DNA of 64,000 nt from Holothuria scabra (Eukaryota; Echinodermata; Holothuroidea; Aspidochirotida; Holothuriidae), in assembly GCA_037179385.1 (NCBI GenBank), contig CM074188.1:22523318-22587317 (forward strand), in the 5' to 3' direction. Positions within the stretch are counted from its first letter, which is position 1. Each line of letters opens with the position of its first letter. A model generated the notes under the pieces. The model had not been told where the DNA came from. It ran no database searches and saw nothing but the letters and a program-made list of their open reading frames with translations. Below, one piece after another: positions 22,300-53,610 of the stretch. Made by a program: the position numbers and the translations under genes.

Positions 22300-22510
22300 A
22301 AAAAATCACTCCATTTGTGAATTTTGTAGTCACTCTTCGAAGGAGTGATAATAGTATTAGATCAATCGATTAGAAATAACTGGATTTACACTAATGTTTC
22401 CAAGTAAAGCTCACTCTTCAAGAGTGATCCCTAAACATAATCTTGCTTGGTGTGAGCAATCCCTCCAAACTGAGAGTGTTTTTTTTCGTTTACATTAGGA
22501 GAGTGGGCTA
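22300..22510. repeat. GAGTG/CACTC short-palindrome repeat region
   Basis: Repeated CACTC and GAGTG words in opposing orientations ('tcactcttcgaaggagtga', 'ctcactcttcaagagtgat'). The same texture occurs at 54975-55205. It is non-coding. Confidence 0.5.
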
Positions 22511-22647
22511 CTTCGCCAAAGCGACGTATTCTTCCTACCCCCACGCCAACATGATACCTCCTTGTCACCTAATGGAGTTTCATATCGGGAACTTCCGTAG
22601 GCCTATATTGACTGTATAAAAACAACATTAGAATATTATCACACTGG

Positions 22648-42263
<19,616 letters not shown>

Positions 42264-42344
42264 TTTAGGTGATGATCTATCAGAAAAGCAGTTATAGGTT
42301 TCAAAATTTCAAAATTACCCACTCGAATGGACCCACTGTCTGAT

Positions 42345-42376
42345 GCTGTGTATCTGCAAAATCTTCCTTTTATTAT
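42345..42376 (-). promoter_or_regulatory. Core promoter of gene 2
   Basis: The minus strand has ATAATAAAAGG (42376-42366), a weakened TATA box compared with gene 1, and ACACAGCATCAG with a likely start near 42349, about 27 nt downstream. Spacing and flanks match gene 1. Confidence 0.5.
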
Positions 42377-43285
42377 CCAAACAGTTCTTGTTGTTACAGC
42401 CATCCTAAAGATAAAAAAAACATTTTTAGAAGATAAGATCATTACTTGCGTGACTAGACAATGCATTATCCATCTGGCAATGCTTTTAAACAGGCTGCAG
42501 ATAACATCTTTAAACTTTGATATTTTAAAAGTTAACATTCATGCTTCCCTTGAAAGGAACCGAAGTCAATTGGGGAAATATTACAGACCAACTTAAGCAT
42601 TCTGGTGAAAGTTACCTTCTTACTAATTTTTAAGGATGTCTCTGGTTTCATTTCATGTTGAGGCATATTACTTGAGGAAAAATTTTGGCCCCTTGGCTGA
42701 CAAGAAATCTCCGCCTCTGGACCTGGATCAATCTGTCCACGGACATCTACAAATCTGCACAGGAATGGGATCGACTTGTGATAATGTAAAGAAACTTGTC
42801 TATAGCTTACATTAGCCATTTTAAACTTTTACACAAGTCGACCACTATATATAAGAGTGCTGTAATAATTCGTAACCATGGAAGTACAGTGGATATTCAA
42901 ACTAACATGAAAGATGCATCATTTGAATTTTTGAAGGTGGTACTGAGGTGAACACATTGTTTTCGAGTAACAAATACCTGAATTTCTCTTCGTAAGAAAC
43001 TTTTCCATGTAAGGAAAGTCGTCATATGTCCCAGAAATAAAGTTAGCTCTTGATTCTCAACCTTTGCAACTTTCAAAATTGGCAATACTCCAGCTTTCTA
43101 CACTTAGATCTATCTCAACCATGGCCTTACTTCATGATATATTGTCATTCAACTTTTGAGACACCCACATAAAACATCCCCTACTCCTATACCTTTCCAA
43201 CTTTTAGATTTGTGTTTTGCAGTTCTCGTTGTGTGAATGACACATATTGCATACTGAACTTCTGACTAAATGGGAGGGACGGAAT
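42377..43285. other. Upstream region of gene 2, no gene
   Basis: 42377-42595 aligns with the gene 1 upstream region; beyond that the two differ. No further coding or regulatory feature is recognised. Confidence 0.4.
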
Positions 43286-43424
43286 CAGGCGCGTAGCCAG
43301 GGTTGTGTCATGGGTGTGTTTTTTTTTTTTTTGGGGGGGGGGGGGGGTGGGCTCGACATGAGGGAAAAGTCTAAGGAATGAGAACCCCCCCCCCCCCTCC
43401 CCGTGGCTACGACACTGGTCACGG
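43286..43424. mobile_element. Short MITE with G/C runs
   Basis: The left end 'ggcgcgtagccaggg' and right end 'ccccgtggctacgacactgg' are imperfect inverted repeats; long T, G and C runs lie between. 'cagtggcgta.gc' ends recur at 14547, 48524 and 53185, so this is a common element terminus here. Confidence 0.5.
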
Positions 43425-43494
43425 ACTTTCTAGAATTTTCGTTACCAAACTCCAGGCGTCAGTCAGAATTACATTTAAAAACTTCCTTTCCAGG

Positions 43495-43740
43495 TACACG
43501 GGCCGCGTGTTTGGTCAAACAGTACAGCATCCGCCTCTCAAGCGGGAGCGGGCCCGGGTACGATTCCCAGGTCAAGTAATACCAAAGACTAAAAATGAAA
43601 CCTACTGCCGTTGTGCGTGATGCTCCGCATAAGCAATGGAGTATGGATAACAAGCCAGTGAGCCACAACTGGAAAAAGGCCGTGGCCGGCTCGACTTGGA
43701 CCAATAGGTTGGAAACTGTGCCGTTAAACTATACCTACCT
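43495..43740 (+). mobile_element. tRNA-derived SINE, family S1 (best copy)
   Basis: The head resembles a tRNA: an A-box-like 'ttggtcaaacagtacag', an anticodon-arm-like CCGC-CTCTCAA-GCGG at 43531-43545, and a B-box-like 'gggtacgattcccagg' near 43556. The body shares 'gttgtgcgtgatgctccgca' and 'agccagtgagccacaactgg' with the other copies. The 7-nt loop would read CTC (Glu-like), but the rest is too diverged to be a functional tRNA. Confidence 0.75.
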
Positions 43741-43929
43741 ATCTAACCTTTCAAGGTACACTTTGATTATAAAGGGTGTTTAGATGTTATAGCTGTAACG
43801 AAGTGCAGCTGTCGTGCTGGCACCCTTTGGCTGGAATGTCTTTCATAACAAAGTCAATTTCATTTGTGACATATCTTCTCAAATAAAAAAAAAAATCAAT
43901 GGTAAAGAGTATGTTCATTTATGTTTGTT

Positions 43930-44035
43930 TATTTTTGTAATGTTATGGTTTCATTGTAACGCGCATTGAGCACCTTTTGAGGCGGATTTGTGCGCACTAT
44001 AAATCCACATTATTATTACTATTTATTAAAATTTT
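43930..44035 (+). mobile_element. 3' tail of a SINE or LINE
   Basis: 'gtaacgcgcattgagcacc', 'gtgcgcactataaatccac' and an (ATT)n end form a recurrent animal SINE/LINE 3' tail. No body can be assigned. Confidence 0.4.
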
Positions 44036-44104
44036 CTATATTCTGGATTCACGAAACAAGGTTGATTTATATAGGCCACAAAGTGTCTACTGTCATAACT
44101 CCTT

Positions 44105-44275
44105 CCGGTTCATACCGAAAACTTGAAAAATCGAACCTAATGCCATGTTGATTGCTGCTTAGCAAAAGCAATGGAGAATTCGAAGGGAAAACAAGCCAGT
44201 GAACCACAACTGAAAAAATTGCAGTGGCCACTTTAACCAAGTGGTTAGAAAGTGAGACATGATCTAACCATCTAC
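44105..44275 (+). mobile_element. tRNA-derived SINE, family S1 (headless copy)
   Basis: Body only: 'tcgaacctaatgcc', 'agcaatggaga', 'aacaagccagtgaaccacaa', 'aagtggttagaaagtg'. The tRNA-like head is not visible. A further tail fragment lies at 49695-49790 ('gaccgtggtcggctcgactt', 'aataggttggaaactg'). Confidence 0.55.
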
Positions 44276-44411
44276 TGGCTAAGTAACTATCAGCACTTAC
44301 GTGGTATTTATTGAGATGAGAAATAACCAAATTAACACATTTGCCAATCATGAATATTCCCGTGTTAAGGTTTGGTTAACATTATGTTGTGTTGTTACCC
44401 GTAGAGGCCCA

Positions 44412-45394
44412 TTTCTCTCACCTCAAACAGTACCACTTCTCCTAACCTTCTTACTTAAGCCCCTCCCACAATTGTCTGAAATTCATCCTCATTCAGATAC
44501 AATCTCAGTTAATTGCTTGAAGGTGAGTATAGAAAAACTCAATTTATATAATCGAAACACTCTCAGTACAGTTCATGCTGTGGAACATAAGCTTTGGTAC
44601 TCTTCATTGTTGATTCCTTGCCGAAGGCAGGCAAGGAATCAACGCGATGGTGATGTCTTGTGTGTGCATGTAGATGTGCGCGTGCGCGTATGTGTGCGAA
44701 TGTAGGTGTGTGTATGTATGTGTGTTTGTGACACTGTGCTCGCAATCGCGATATCTCGAGATAGGAATGACCAACACTTTTCATATGTGGCATATAGATT
44801 TGCAATGTTGAGAGGAAGAACTCTATTGTGTTTGGTGGAGGTCAGAGGTCATATGAGGTCATCAGCGGTAAATCTGGGAAAACCTCCTAAAGTGCTTGTA
44901 ATCGCGCAATTTTAAGTTAAGAATGACCAGTACTTTTCATATTTGGTATATAGATTTGTCATGTTAAGCGGAAGGGCCCTATTGTTTTTGGTGGAGGTCA
45001 AAGGTCATCTGAGGTCACCAGGGTCAAAGTCTAAAAAGCTTGTAATCGCGATATCTCAGTCAATTTGGAATGATGGACACTTTTCATGTTTGGTACATAG
45101 ATTGGCCATATTGGGAAAAAGATACCTATTGTTTTTGGTGGACGTCAGAAGTCATATGAGCTCACCCGCGGTAAATCTGAGAAAACCTATTTATTTGGTT
45201 GTAATCGCGATATCTATGGTGAACACTGTCTATCCCCATAGCAAGATGGAGTCTAGATCAAATAAAGAGTTCTCTTTTGGCAAGGAATCACTAAGCCTTT
45301 GGGCTTTCTGGTTTGAATAAGCTGTCAATCAAAGAACCGAGCCAATTGAGAATTTCGTTACCCCCGTTCCAAAATTGTAGTTTGGGGTGAGAGG
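44412..45394 (-). mobile_element. MITE, CCTCTCA-TIR family (copy 4), split by a HINE-like element
   Basis: 'tctctcacctcaaacagta' opens it and 'ttgtagtttggggtgagagg' closes it. It is the same interior as 47920-48182, interrupted after 'ggtactcttcattg' by the element at 44611-45311. Confidence 0.6.
44611..45311 (+). mobile_element. Helitron/HINE-like element with minisatellite core (copy 2)
   Basis: Ends equal copy 1 at 17342-18320: left TGATTCCTTGCC-gaaggca-GGCAAGGAATC, then 'gcgatggtgatgtc', and right GGCAAGGAATCACTAAGCC-ttt-GGGCTTTCTGG followed by TT. The core has units of about 150 bp ('taatcgcgatatctc', 'ggtggaggtca.aggtcat') near 44745, 44893, 45040 and 45198. It lies inside a MITE whose undisturbed copy at 47920-48182 shows the empty T-rich site, supporting these boundaries. 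Confidence 0.7.
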
Positions 45395-45399
45395 TGTTG

Positions 45400-47345
45400 C
45401 TCTTTAAACTAACATTAAACACCATCATCTTTTATCTGCGTACAGAGATCGCTGCCGCCCTATTCGCTTTCCAAAAATTAATGGATATCCCCCCCCCCCC
45501 CCAGGGTAAATGAAATGTTCTCACAACAACACTGTGGAATGGCACAGGTCAGGTCTATAAAACGACGGTTTTCCTCTCAAAAGGCTGGACGAGAAGGGTC
45601 ACTCGAAACAAACACCAATTCACGTGCACAAGTAGGATTTTAGTTTGCTGCGCACTTTAGACAGCGTATATACATGCAACAATCTCAAAGCATTTTGAAA
45701 ATGTTTTGGAAATCTCTTCAAAGAATTGTTAAGTTGCGGGATTCGTTCAAGTTGTTTTTGAACATGAAAACAAACGTGGTGTGGGGTTTGTAGCAGTCCT
45801 AAAAAGAGGAAAGTGAAAAAATAAAAAACAAGTAAAAAAGAATGCCAGATTGATCAATAGAAATTGCATTGAGCCGTTTTCTGCACGATCGACTTCATTG
45901 ACCCTTTGTTTGGTTCCTTTTGGACCCATGCGGAGAGCGGGGCTGTCACCCATCTTTACTGTTTAACGTGGAGCTCCAAACTGCGAGTAGCTACCCGAAA
46001 ATTCGGCCACAACAACGAGAGGGACAATAGTGTAAGGTCACGGGGTCACTAACCTACGGAAGTTGATGCGGGGCGTGTTACGTCCGCTTTTCCGCCCACT
46101 CCCGAGGCTCGCAAGTATGCCCCGATTGGAGCACAACGGTAAAGGGTTAAACCTTTTGCTTTTAAATCAAGGCACGAACAAGAAACGAACGAGTTTTTTC
46201 TTAGAATTTTCTGACAAACGTAGTGTTATCATTTGGAATTTCTCAAAATCCTTTCAGTTTGATTGGAATCCCTTTTTGAAAACTTTAACGTTTTTCCAGA
46301 AAACTTAAATACGCCAGCACAGCCCTCTTTCGACATTTGTGACGTATGATGCAGAATTATTGGCAGGCCTTTACGACATGAGCGTAATACTGAAGGTTAG
46401 AGATCATTGCCATTAGTCTCTCAGCTGAGAATTCTTCCCAGCTTGATCTGGCTATTGGCTTCAAGGTCAACAATCTTGAACAACTTTGCAGAGCGTGTGT
46501 TCGATCCAGGAGCTGATCAGTGTACATTACTGTCATGTACATTTCGTTAATGGGAAATATTTTCTCTAGATCTTCATCATTACGTCATAATCGCAAAACC
46601 GACTACGTACTCATTGACGTAATGAGTGGGTAGACATAAACTTATATTCCTGTTGTCAGCACGAAGTTAGAAGAGGCCGGGTGACGATCTACCATTGTTA
46701 CAATACGAGTCAATTTTGAAAGGAAGGCATTTCGTACTAAAAATTTTTATTTCAGCTGTCGCAATGCGGCAATCGGAGGCCAAGTTCATAAAAAAGAAGA
46801 AAACAAATACTTTCTTACTTGCCCCTCATATAAGCAGGGAGTTGTTAAGGCATCCGATTCTTACGACCGAGGCCTGAATCCAATTTCCAAGTCGAGACAA
46901 TGTAAACCACTGTCGTTGTGCGTTGTAAATATACCATCCAGTTTCCCGTGATAACTGGGCAAATCCAAACGGGTGCCGCTAAAACATAAAACCAGAGGGC
47001 TATTACTTAAGCGGTGAAATCCCATCTAACTATGGGTTAGATTAGTTCTAATGCCCAGTTTCCAACTAATACGCCTGTAAGGCAATTCGTTTTGGTGGCT
47101 ATGCACATGTGCACATCATCCAAATCGTCGGGATAAACAAACTAATTCCGCACCTACAACACATATTCCAAAATTTGAGTTTATATGAAAACTTCGAGAA
47201 ATCATTCATTCTTTACCCACCCACAACATAAAGAGAGATCTCTGAGGTGTCAACGCTGTGCTGTGCTCGGTTTGTATATTCCTCTCTGTGACCCATAATT
47301 TCATGCGATATGACGGTGAATGGCGATCAGCCCTTACCCCGCGCC
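45400..47345. other. Gene-free region
   Basis: A C run at 45490-45503 and otherwise unique-looking sequence. The frames at 46063-46308 and 46695-46877 have no motif. A faint S1-like tail ('cccagtttccaactaat') lies near 47053 on the minus strand. No gene is supported. Confidence 0.4.
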
Positions 47346-47349
47346 ATTA

Positions 47350-47880
47350 AAGGCATATTCTAAAGACAAAATTCGTGAACTTCAAAACAAGCAGAAAAAT
47401 TGTCTGCATTTCAATAGCTAGTATTGCAAATTTTTCTTGGGATTTGATTCATCATGGAAAATCTGTGATGTCATTGTGGTACATTAATTTGACAGTGCAT
47501 TCAATTTATTTATAATTATGATGTCGCTGCAAGCAATATTGAGCAACACTGTTGGTTGTGCTCTATGTGTGGTGAAGGGTAATGCTAGATCTACAGGACA
47601 AGATATTCAAACATTCCAACAGTATCAAATTTCAAGGACAAACAGAACCTTCAATTATAAAGAAAAACAAAAGGAATTTGAAGCAATGTGCCCACATTAC
47701 ATAACTTTCTGTGGCTTTGTTGAAAAGCAGAGGTATTTTTAACAGAAATAATCAATCTTTAAAAGTGAGGTATCTTGAGTTAGGAAAATGATATTGTGAT
47801 AGGATTTGAAGGCTATGGTGTGTAATATTTTTGGTTTTCTTTCGAAACAGAGGCGAAGGGCCACCAGGACATGCCTTTAA
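47350..47880 (+). repeat. Interspersed repeat R5 (copy 1)
   Basis: Collinear with 61170-61640: 'ttaaaggcatattc', 'atctgtgatgtcat', 'acagtatcaaatttcaagg', 'aagaaaaacaaa', 'aagcagaggtattttt' or 'ggggaggtattttt'. The frame at 47518-47742 is not conserved between copies, so it is not a gene. Confidence 0.6.
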
Positions 47881-47919
47881 CGGTCACCTTGGGGGTCTTT
47901 GACAACGCAAATGTCTAGT

Positions 47920-48182
47920 CCTCTCACACCAAACAGTTCCAATTTTCCTAACCTACTTGCTCAACCGTCTAAAATTTATACTCAAAGACACTCTCAGTTT
48001 GTGGGCCGGTGAGTGTACAAGAGCACAACGTGAAACCAAAACATCTTCAGTACCATACATAGTGTTTTATATGAGCTTCGGTACTCTGCATTTTTTTTTC
48101 AATTTGTTGTGTCAATCAAAGTGCTAAGTCCACTTAGAATTTTTATGGACCTTACAACAAAAATTGTAGTTTGGGTGAGAGG
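47920..48182 (-). mobile_element. MITE, CCTCTCA-TIR family (copy 5, intact)
   Basis: 'cctctcacaccaaacagttcc' to 'attgtagtttgggtgagagg', 263 bp. It is the most complete copy and the empty-site reference for copy 4. Confidence 0.65.
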
Positions 48183-48589
48183 TTTACGGAATATCCACCG
48201 AAATTGGAAAACTTACTGTAAATCTTTTGCCATTTTCAACAAATATTTGTAATTCTGCAGCTTGTATTGGAGAAAAATTGTAACTTCATGATAGATTTTA
48301 GGGTTTTTATTCAAGAATCTGACCTTCTCATGACTGTATGAGAAAAAACAAATAGGTCGCTCGAGCGACTGCTAGTTTGTTGAGGCTATTGATAATATCA
48401 TCATGCTGCTTTAGGCCTCCGGATGATATTGGGATATATCCAGAAAAAAGTGGCTCCCTTTTAACATTATTTGAGCTAGCCTGATACATTGAAGGAATTT
48501 TATGGCAGAAAAATTGAGCAGTGGTGTAGCTAGGAAATTTTCCAGAGGGGGCAAAGGCATGAAATTTCCCCAAAACTTTTCCCGGTCAG

Positions 48590-49560
48590 TGTGTATGTAC
48601 TTCATATAGAATATGCAAATTACAAGTATAACAACATTACCATGTCATTATGTTAAATTATCCCTATATTTTAATCTTAAACTATAACATAGAGCAACTG
48701 GCAATAACAACTCTTAGGCCATATATTCATTTTGGTCAACAATATGTGGTTTATTTGTTGGTACCAACGCAGTGGTGTACGCAGGATTACTCTGAAGAAG
48801 GGGCATGCAGTTTGTTGAGTGTTCGCCAGCCTGGGGGAGGGCCGGTTTAATGGGAGGGGGACACTCATCCCCGTTTGAATTTTTTGGAGTTTTTAAGGGG
48901 CCGAGATGCAAAATGGTGCAAGATTTTCGACTTTGACAGGAACAGTGTTTAAAGTTGAATTGCGGAGGATACAACTGAAACTTTTCCGTCTTTACATGCA
49001 TTCATTTACGCTACCTTAAGAAATAAAACTTGTCATTAAATTCGCATCCTTTTAGGAGTCAAAATGAAAGAGCATCGATCGGTATATGCGAAAAGGAACA
49101 TTTTGGTTTGCGGTTTTTCTTGGCCACAAATCGTTATTCTGTCAAAAAGATTATCTAAGCGGAGCGCCACCATTAGTTGGGGCGGAGTATAGAGAAAATT
49201 ATGAAAAATCATACCCCTCAGATGACCGCGAATAGCATTTTCCAGACTTATACGAAGAATCTAAGGAGTCGTTATCTTTTTTGTCGTTTGCAATAAAATG
49301 CTCACTTCAAAATATATTCGCAAACTGCAAATTGATCAGAGAGCTTAGAGCTCTTTTGACCCCCAAAATGGTATCTTGCACAAAAAGACTGAACTAAGCA
49401 CAACCATTAGTTGCGGCGGCGCGTAGGGAAAATTTCGAAAAATTAGACCCCTCAGATGGCCAAAAATTGGCGTATTCATGTCTTGTTAAGAGAATCTAAA
49501 ATTACAGTCTTTTTTAACCTTTTGTTTGCAATATCCTGTGACCAAAATCAGGAACATGCT
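48590..49560 (+). repeat. Interspersed repeat R1 (second long copy)
   Basis: Collinear with 14385-15260, including 'aacgcagtggtgtacgcagg', 'gatgcaaaatggtgcaag', 'ttatctaagcggagcgccac' and a second unit near 49390. Non-coding. Confidence 0.6.
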
Positions 49561-49799
49561 AAGTGATCAGAAAATTACCACAAAAATATACTATCACTAT
49601 TAGACCTATACGTAATGGTCTTGATTCTTTGGGGAAAACTATACAACGAATTGAAAATATGCTTATGCCTCTCTATTGTGACTCTTGGCTAAATTGGAAA
49701 CTGGAAAATAGACCGTGGTCGGCTCGACTTAAACTAATAGGTTGGAAACTGGGCCATAAAACTCTATTTAACACACTAACTTGGTTACATTAGAGATCC

Positions 49800-50708
49800 A
49801 CTACATTAATAAAATTGTCTGGGACTGATCGAATTTCCATCTGTTAATGATTTTACCCCTAACATCTCTTGCGTGATAAATGGCAAACTACTCCTCACCG
49901 CACCTGAACATCCTCCGCTCCCCTGTCCCCGTCTTGTACATCGACGTCTCCGCAAGCTAAGAAAGGAGTCTATGGGGTGGGCCCTCCCTCTTAAAAATTC
50001 TTAAAAAGGCAGGAGTTCTTATGCAATCGGTGCCACCAGTGGGATGCAAAGGCTACGTTTTGAAGGAGAAATTGGAATTTGACAGATGTTGCTTATTTGT
50101 AGGAATTTATAAACTTGGAATCACTGAGGGACTTTGCAGAGACAATCCTCTCCCTTTGAAAATTTTTGAAAAATTGGGTGTCGTTACATGCAATCTGGTG
50201 CTATAAATGCCATCGTTTGAAGTAAAATCTGTGGTGCTTGAGTATGGCTACGTATTTTGAAGAACAAAAAATGTCATCCGTGAGGGGAGCCACGGCACAA
50301 TGCTCCTCCTTCTTATGCCACAGATCACCGAGTAAGTTCTAGCCTAGGACAAGGTATTCATGGACCCATTTATTGGTACACCCCAAGTGAGCAGAATGCT
50401 ATTTTTCCGCAAACTAGCCTGTAAGCCCCAATGATTGGGTTAAGTAACATAATCTAAGTATGCCCATGGATCCCGTCCATTCTAATTTTCAGACCAACGT
50501 TATGTTCACGTTTTGTTAATCGTAAGCCATGGATTGTTTCAGTCCCATCCATCGTTATTTACACAGAGTAAAATCGGTATATTTGAAACCCCTCACGCTA
50601 CTAGTTAGTATGACAATATATAACCTAGGGGTCTACGTTAGAGACTCGTCAGTTTTCACATCATTTCACTGAATTCTTAAAGTGTACAACGCAGAGATTG
50701 TGTACAAG
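49800..50708. other. Gene-free region
   Basis: 50060-50290 resembles 18780-18930 (R1-related). No coding region is supported. Confidence 0.4.
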
Positions 50709-50716
50709 GTGATTAT

Positions 50717-52831
50717 CAGAGTTGTTGACTCGAGTCAATTACTTGCGACTCGAGTCGCCTTTCTGTTGACTTGTGACTCGACTTTGACTTGAAGGTTTGT
50801 TGACTTGTGACTTAACTTGACTTGTCAGACTTGCCGACATTGGCGACTTTTTCCTCCCGAACGTGCCCGAAAATGCAAAACTTGAAGTGTCGCCGCGCGA
50901 AATACGAGAGAAGCAACATCGCCTGTAATATACCATGCACGCGAGTCGCGCGTGCCAGTCGGTCCCTATATGTCAGCATGTGAAATTAGGGACAGAGTGA
51001 CTTCATTTACGAATCTCATAATGGTTAACATGTGATGTGACTGCGCTTTTTAGAACCCACTTCTGCACTGTGATACTCGAACATGTTACTCCGTTTACAT
51101 TTTCGGAAGCAGTACTGCCAGTACATACGTATCTGACATGGTCCAATTTTCTAAGGTAAAGGCCTGGAAATGATTCTATCATTTATTTTAAATCATCAGT
51201 CCAATAACTCGGAACTAAAAATATATCGAACTCTGGTCATGGAGATTTTCAATTTTTTCATCGATTAAAATGGCTGTTAATTGTCAAAGCAATTGTCATA
51301 TTCACGGTGAAACTCAAACTCGTCGTAGTATTCCGTAACAATCGGCACATCAGATGAACGGTAACCTCGCCATCACATTTCAACATGTCTCGCATCCCAA
51401 AAGTTGACATATCATACACGAACTATGATCGAAACGAGAAAAATCGAGAGAATTTATCGCGAAATTTGCAATCTCATGGCCCCTATGGTAAACCATAGGC
51501 CTATGTAAGTTCATTTTCGTGGCCGGCATCGAGATTTTTTCCCAGAATGGAAAAGACCACTAACCAATATGAATTGTGGATAACGGTCATGTGACTCTTT
51601 ATTTACATATTTTCTGAATCTTGACGACGGATTGTGAAAGACCATGATCCATTCACCCAGCCCCAGGGAATGGGAGGTGGCCCTAACTTAAGCTAACCTG
51701 ATTTTCTAACCCTCCTAAGCTGATTTTGAATTTGTAAAATCCTGAAAGGCAATCTTTTACTTTGGCGGGTTTTATTATTCTCGTGGTATAGGGACGGATG
51801 AAATTATTCCTTTCAAGTGACGGTGTATCATATCACCGGAACGTTCCATTCTTCTGAATGTTGCATTAGGCCTATATGATATGGCTTTTGAAATAGGAGT
51901 GTCATGCCTACTTTCCAGGCTTGTTCCACTGATGTGATCTTAGAGATGTTTTAAAGGCTGCTATCTTGGAAGTGAATTGTAGATATGGACTGGGGTGGAT
52001 AAATCTGATTTCAAGGGGCAAATAAAATGAAAATAAATAGAGTAAGGGCATTTTTATGCCATATTCTGGAAGACAGGTTGCATTTCACCACAGATGGTGA
52101 TTTCAGACGCTAGTTTGAATATGTTGTGAAGATATTGGCTTCCAAAGTCATGACACATCACACTTTAATAGTGCTTCCGCCTGTCAAAATCAGCCAAACT
52201 ATGCTGAATAATTTAGCAGTGATGCAATTGGAAAAACAAGATGAAACTTGGAGCAAATGAAGGCAAGATGTATATCGTTATACACGACGAGTTTCATTAC
52301 CATGGGTAACCGTCCACACAGTGAATTACTGAATTAGTGACCCCAATAGTTCCCCCTAAACCCTTCCTTAGTTCTGAAAAAATACTTCCTTCTTCGTAAA
52401 ATGGAACATCCTTGCGGAAATTAGCGTAAAACTGCAACTGTCGGTAAAACATTACGGTTAAAATTGGTTCATCCCTGCTCATCTGCGAGTCCTCACACGA
52501 GTATGGCTGGGGAAGACACCAGTCATCATCTCTGGAACATTGATTGGGATCCTGTGTCAGGAATAGATATAAAAACAGCATGAACAACATTTTGTATTCA
52601 AGTTGAGATAAAATGACTTGTGGCTTGACTTGACTCGGAAAATGGATGACTTGTGACTTGTCTTGACTTGCAACGATTTGACTTGTGACTTGACTTGACT
52701 TGCCAGAAAATTAAATGACTTGTGACTTGACATGACTTGACCCGGGGATTGGATGACTTGTGACTTGACTTGTCAATGGATGACATGTGACTTGACTTGA
52801 CTTGGAGAAAAGTGACTTAAATACAACTCTG
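50717..52831. mobile_element. hAT-like element, 2.1 kb, with GACTTG tandem ends
   Basis: CAGAGTTGT at the left and ACAACTCTG at the right are inverted ends, flanked by 8-bp repeats GTGATTAT (50709-50716) and GTGATCAT (52832-52839), one mismatch. Both subterminal zones (50720-50850, 52610-52825) are built of 'gacttgtgacttgacttg' repeats in opposite orientation. I see no transposase frame. The interior holds an exon-like minus-strand frame (52551-52297) that may be captured host sequence. Confidence 0.65.
52297..52551 (-). CDS. Unidentified exon-like frame inside the hAT-like element
   Basis: On the minus strand a T-rich tract ending CTATTCCTGACACAG resembles a splice acceptor. From GATCCC at 52551 an 84-codon frame runs to TAA at 52297. 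The sequence has a protein-like composition, with DDDWCLPQPYSCED, then VMFYRQLQFYANFRKDVPFY, and near the end SVIHCVDGYPW. It includes four cysteines and many aromatic residues, unlike the repeat-derived frames around it. I do not recognise it. It could be the last exon of a captured gene, a host exon whose gene contains the element, or chance. No partner exon is seen nearby. Confidence 0.35.
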   Translation of the reverse strand, partial: DPNQCSRDDDWCLPQPYSCEDSQMSRDEPILTVMFYRQLQFYANFRKDVPFYEEGSIFSELRKGLGGTIGVTNSVIHCVDGYPW

Positions 52832-53039
52832 GTGATCATATTCTTAAGTTCGGGTTTACAACCTTTCACTGTAGGGATGATCATCTGTTGTTAAGTTCCT
52901 GAATAACAGCTTCCTGTGCGCGTATACAAGATAAAGAACATTAAATCTGCTGTGCGGAGAGGACATTTGAAACGCGGACATCGGAACGCCTGTCGGGCCG
53001 GTTCATGCGACATTGACGAACTCTGGTTTAATTTGTTGC

Positions 53040-53230
53040 ATGAAAATGCAAATTATGTACGAGAAATGTCTCACAATTTCTTATTCTAACAAAGAATTTG
53101 AGAAATGGGAAAAACTCACATCATTACATCAAATTTCCCCAAAATATTTTCCAGGGGGAAGCTTTCCCACTGCCCCCCCCCCCTCCCCAGTAGCTACGCC
53201 ACTGAAATTGAGAAAAGGAAAAGTTTTATT
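53040..53230 (-). repeat. Repeat fragment ending 'cagtggcgtagc' (minus)
   Basis: 'aaatttccccaaaa.attttcc' and 'agtagctacgccactg' mirror 48520-48585. It is a dispersed element end with C runs; non-coding. Confidence 0.5.
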
Positions 53231-53419
53231 TTCAGAAAAAAATTAAAATTGAAGTCTTTATTGAGGGTTAAACTGGCAAGTTCGTAGGGGCAAAACGAGG
53301 CCGAAGTTGGTTGAAGAATCATATTTTATCGTACGGTGCAAATGGAAACATGTTTTGGCTTTTTTCATAATACTTGAAAATAAGGAGCTTATATAAACAA
53401 ATATTTGGATTTCTTTTAT

Positions 53420-53610
53420 CGTAGAGATGAAGGATCCCAACGAAATTGGATGTAATCCCCGATGGGGACCAATGCCCCGCCCCACTGGCGCCACCCTTGG
53501 TTCCCGACAAATGGTAGGCCCAACAATTTTTGTGATCTCAATTTTTCGGCCCTCTAGAGGTGAAGCAACTTCCCACTCCCTTGTCCCCCTACCAACCCCA
53601 CTGGAACTGA
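53420..53610. repeat. Dispersed repeat fragment
   Basis: 'ggatgtaatccccgatgggg', 'ccccactggcgccaccc' and 'ccaaccccactgg' have the C-rich wording of other element ends in the window. The open frames on both strands here look like by-products. I see no gene. Confidence 0.35.

Noticed and set aside
43531..43570. Functional tRNA-Glu gene
   Set aside because: The anticodon arm folds but acceptor and D arms do not, and the unit repeats as a SINE body.
44301..45320. Two long plus-strand frames (134 and 125 codons)
   Set aside because: They read through a MITE and the minisatellite core of a HINE-like element.
47518..47742. 74-codon plus-strand frame
   Set aside because: It lies in repeat R5, and the second copy at 61170-61640 lacks this part.
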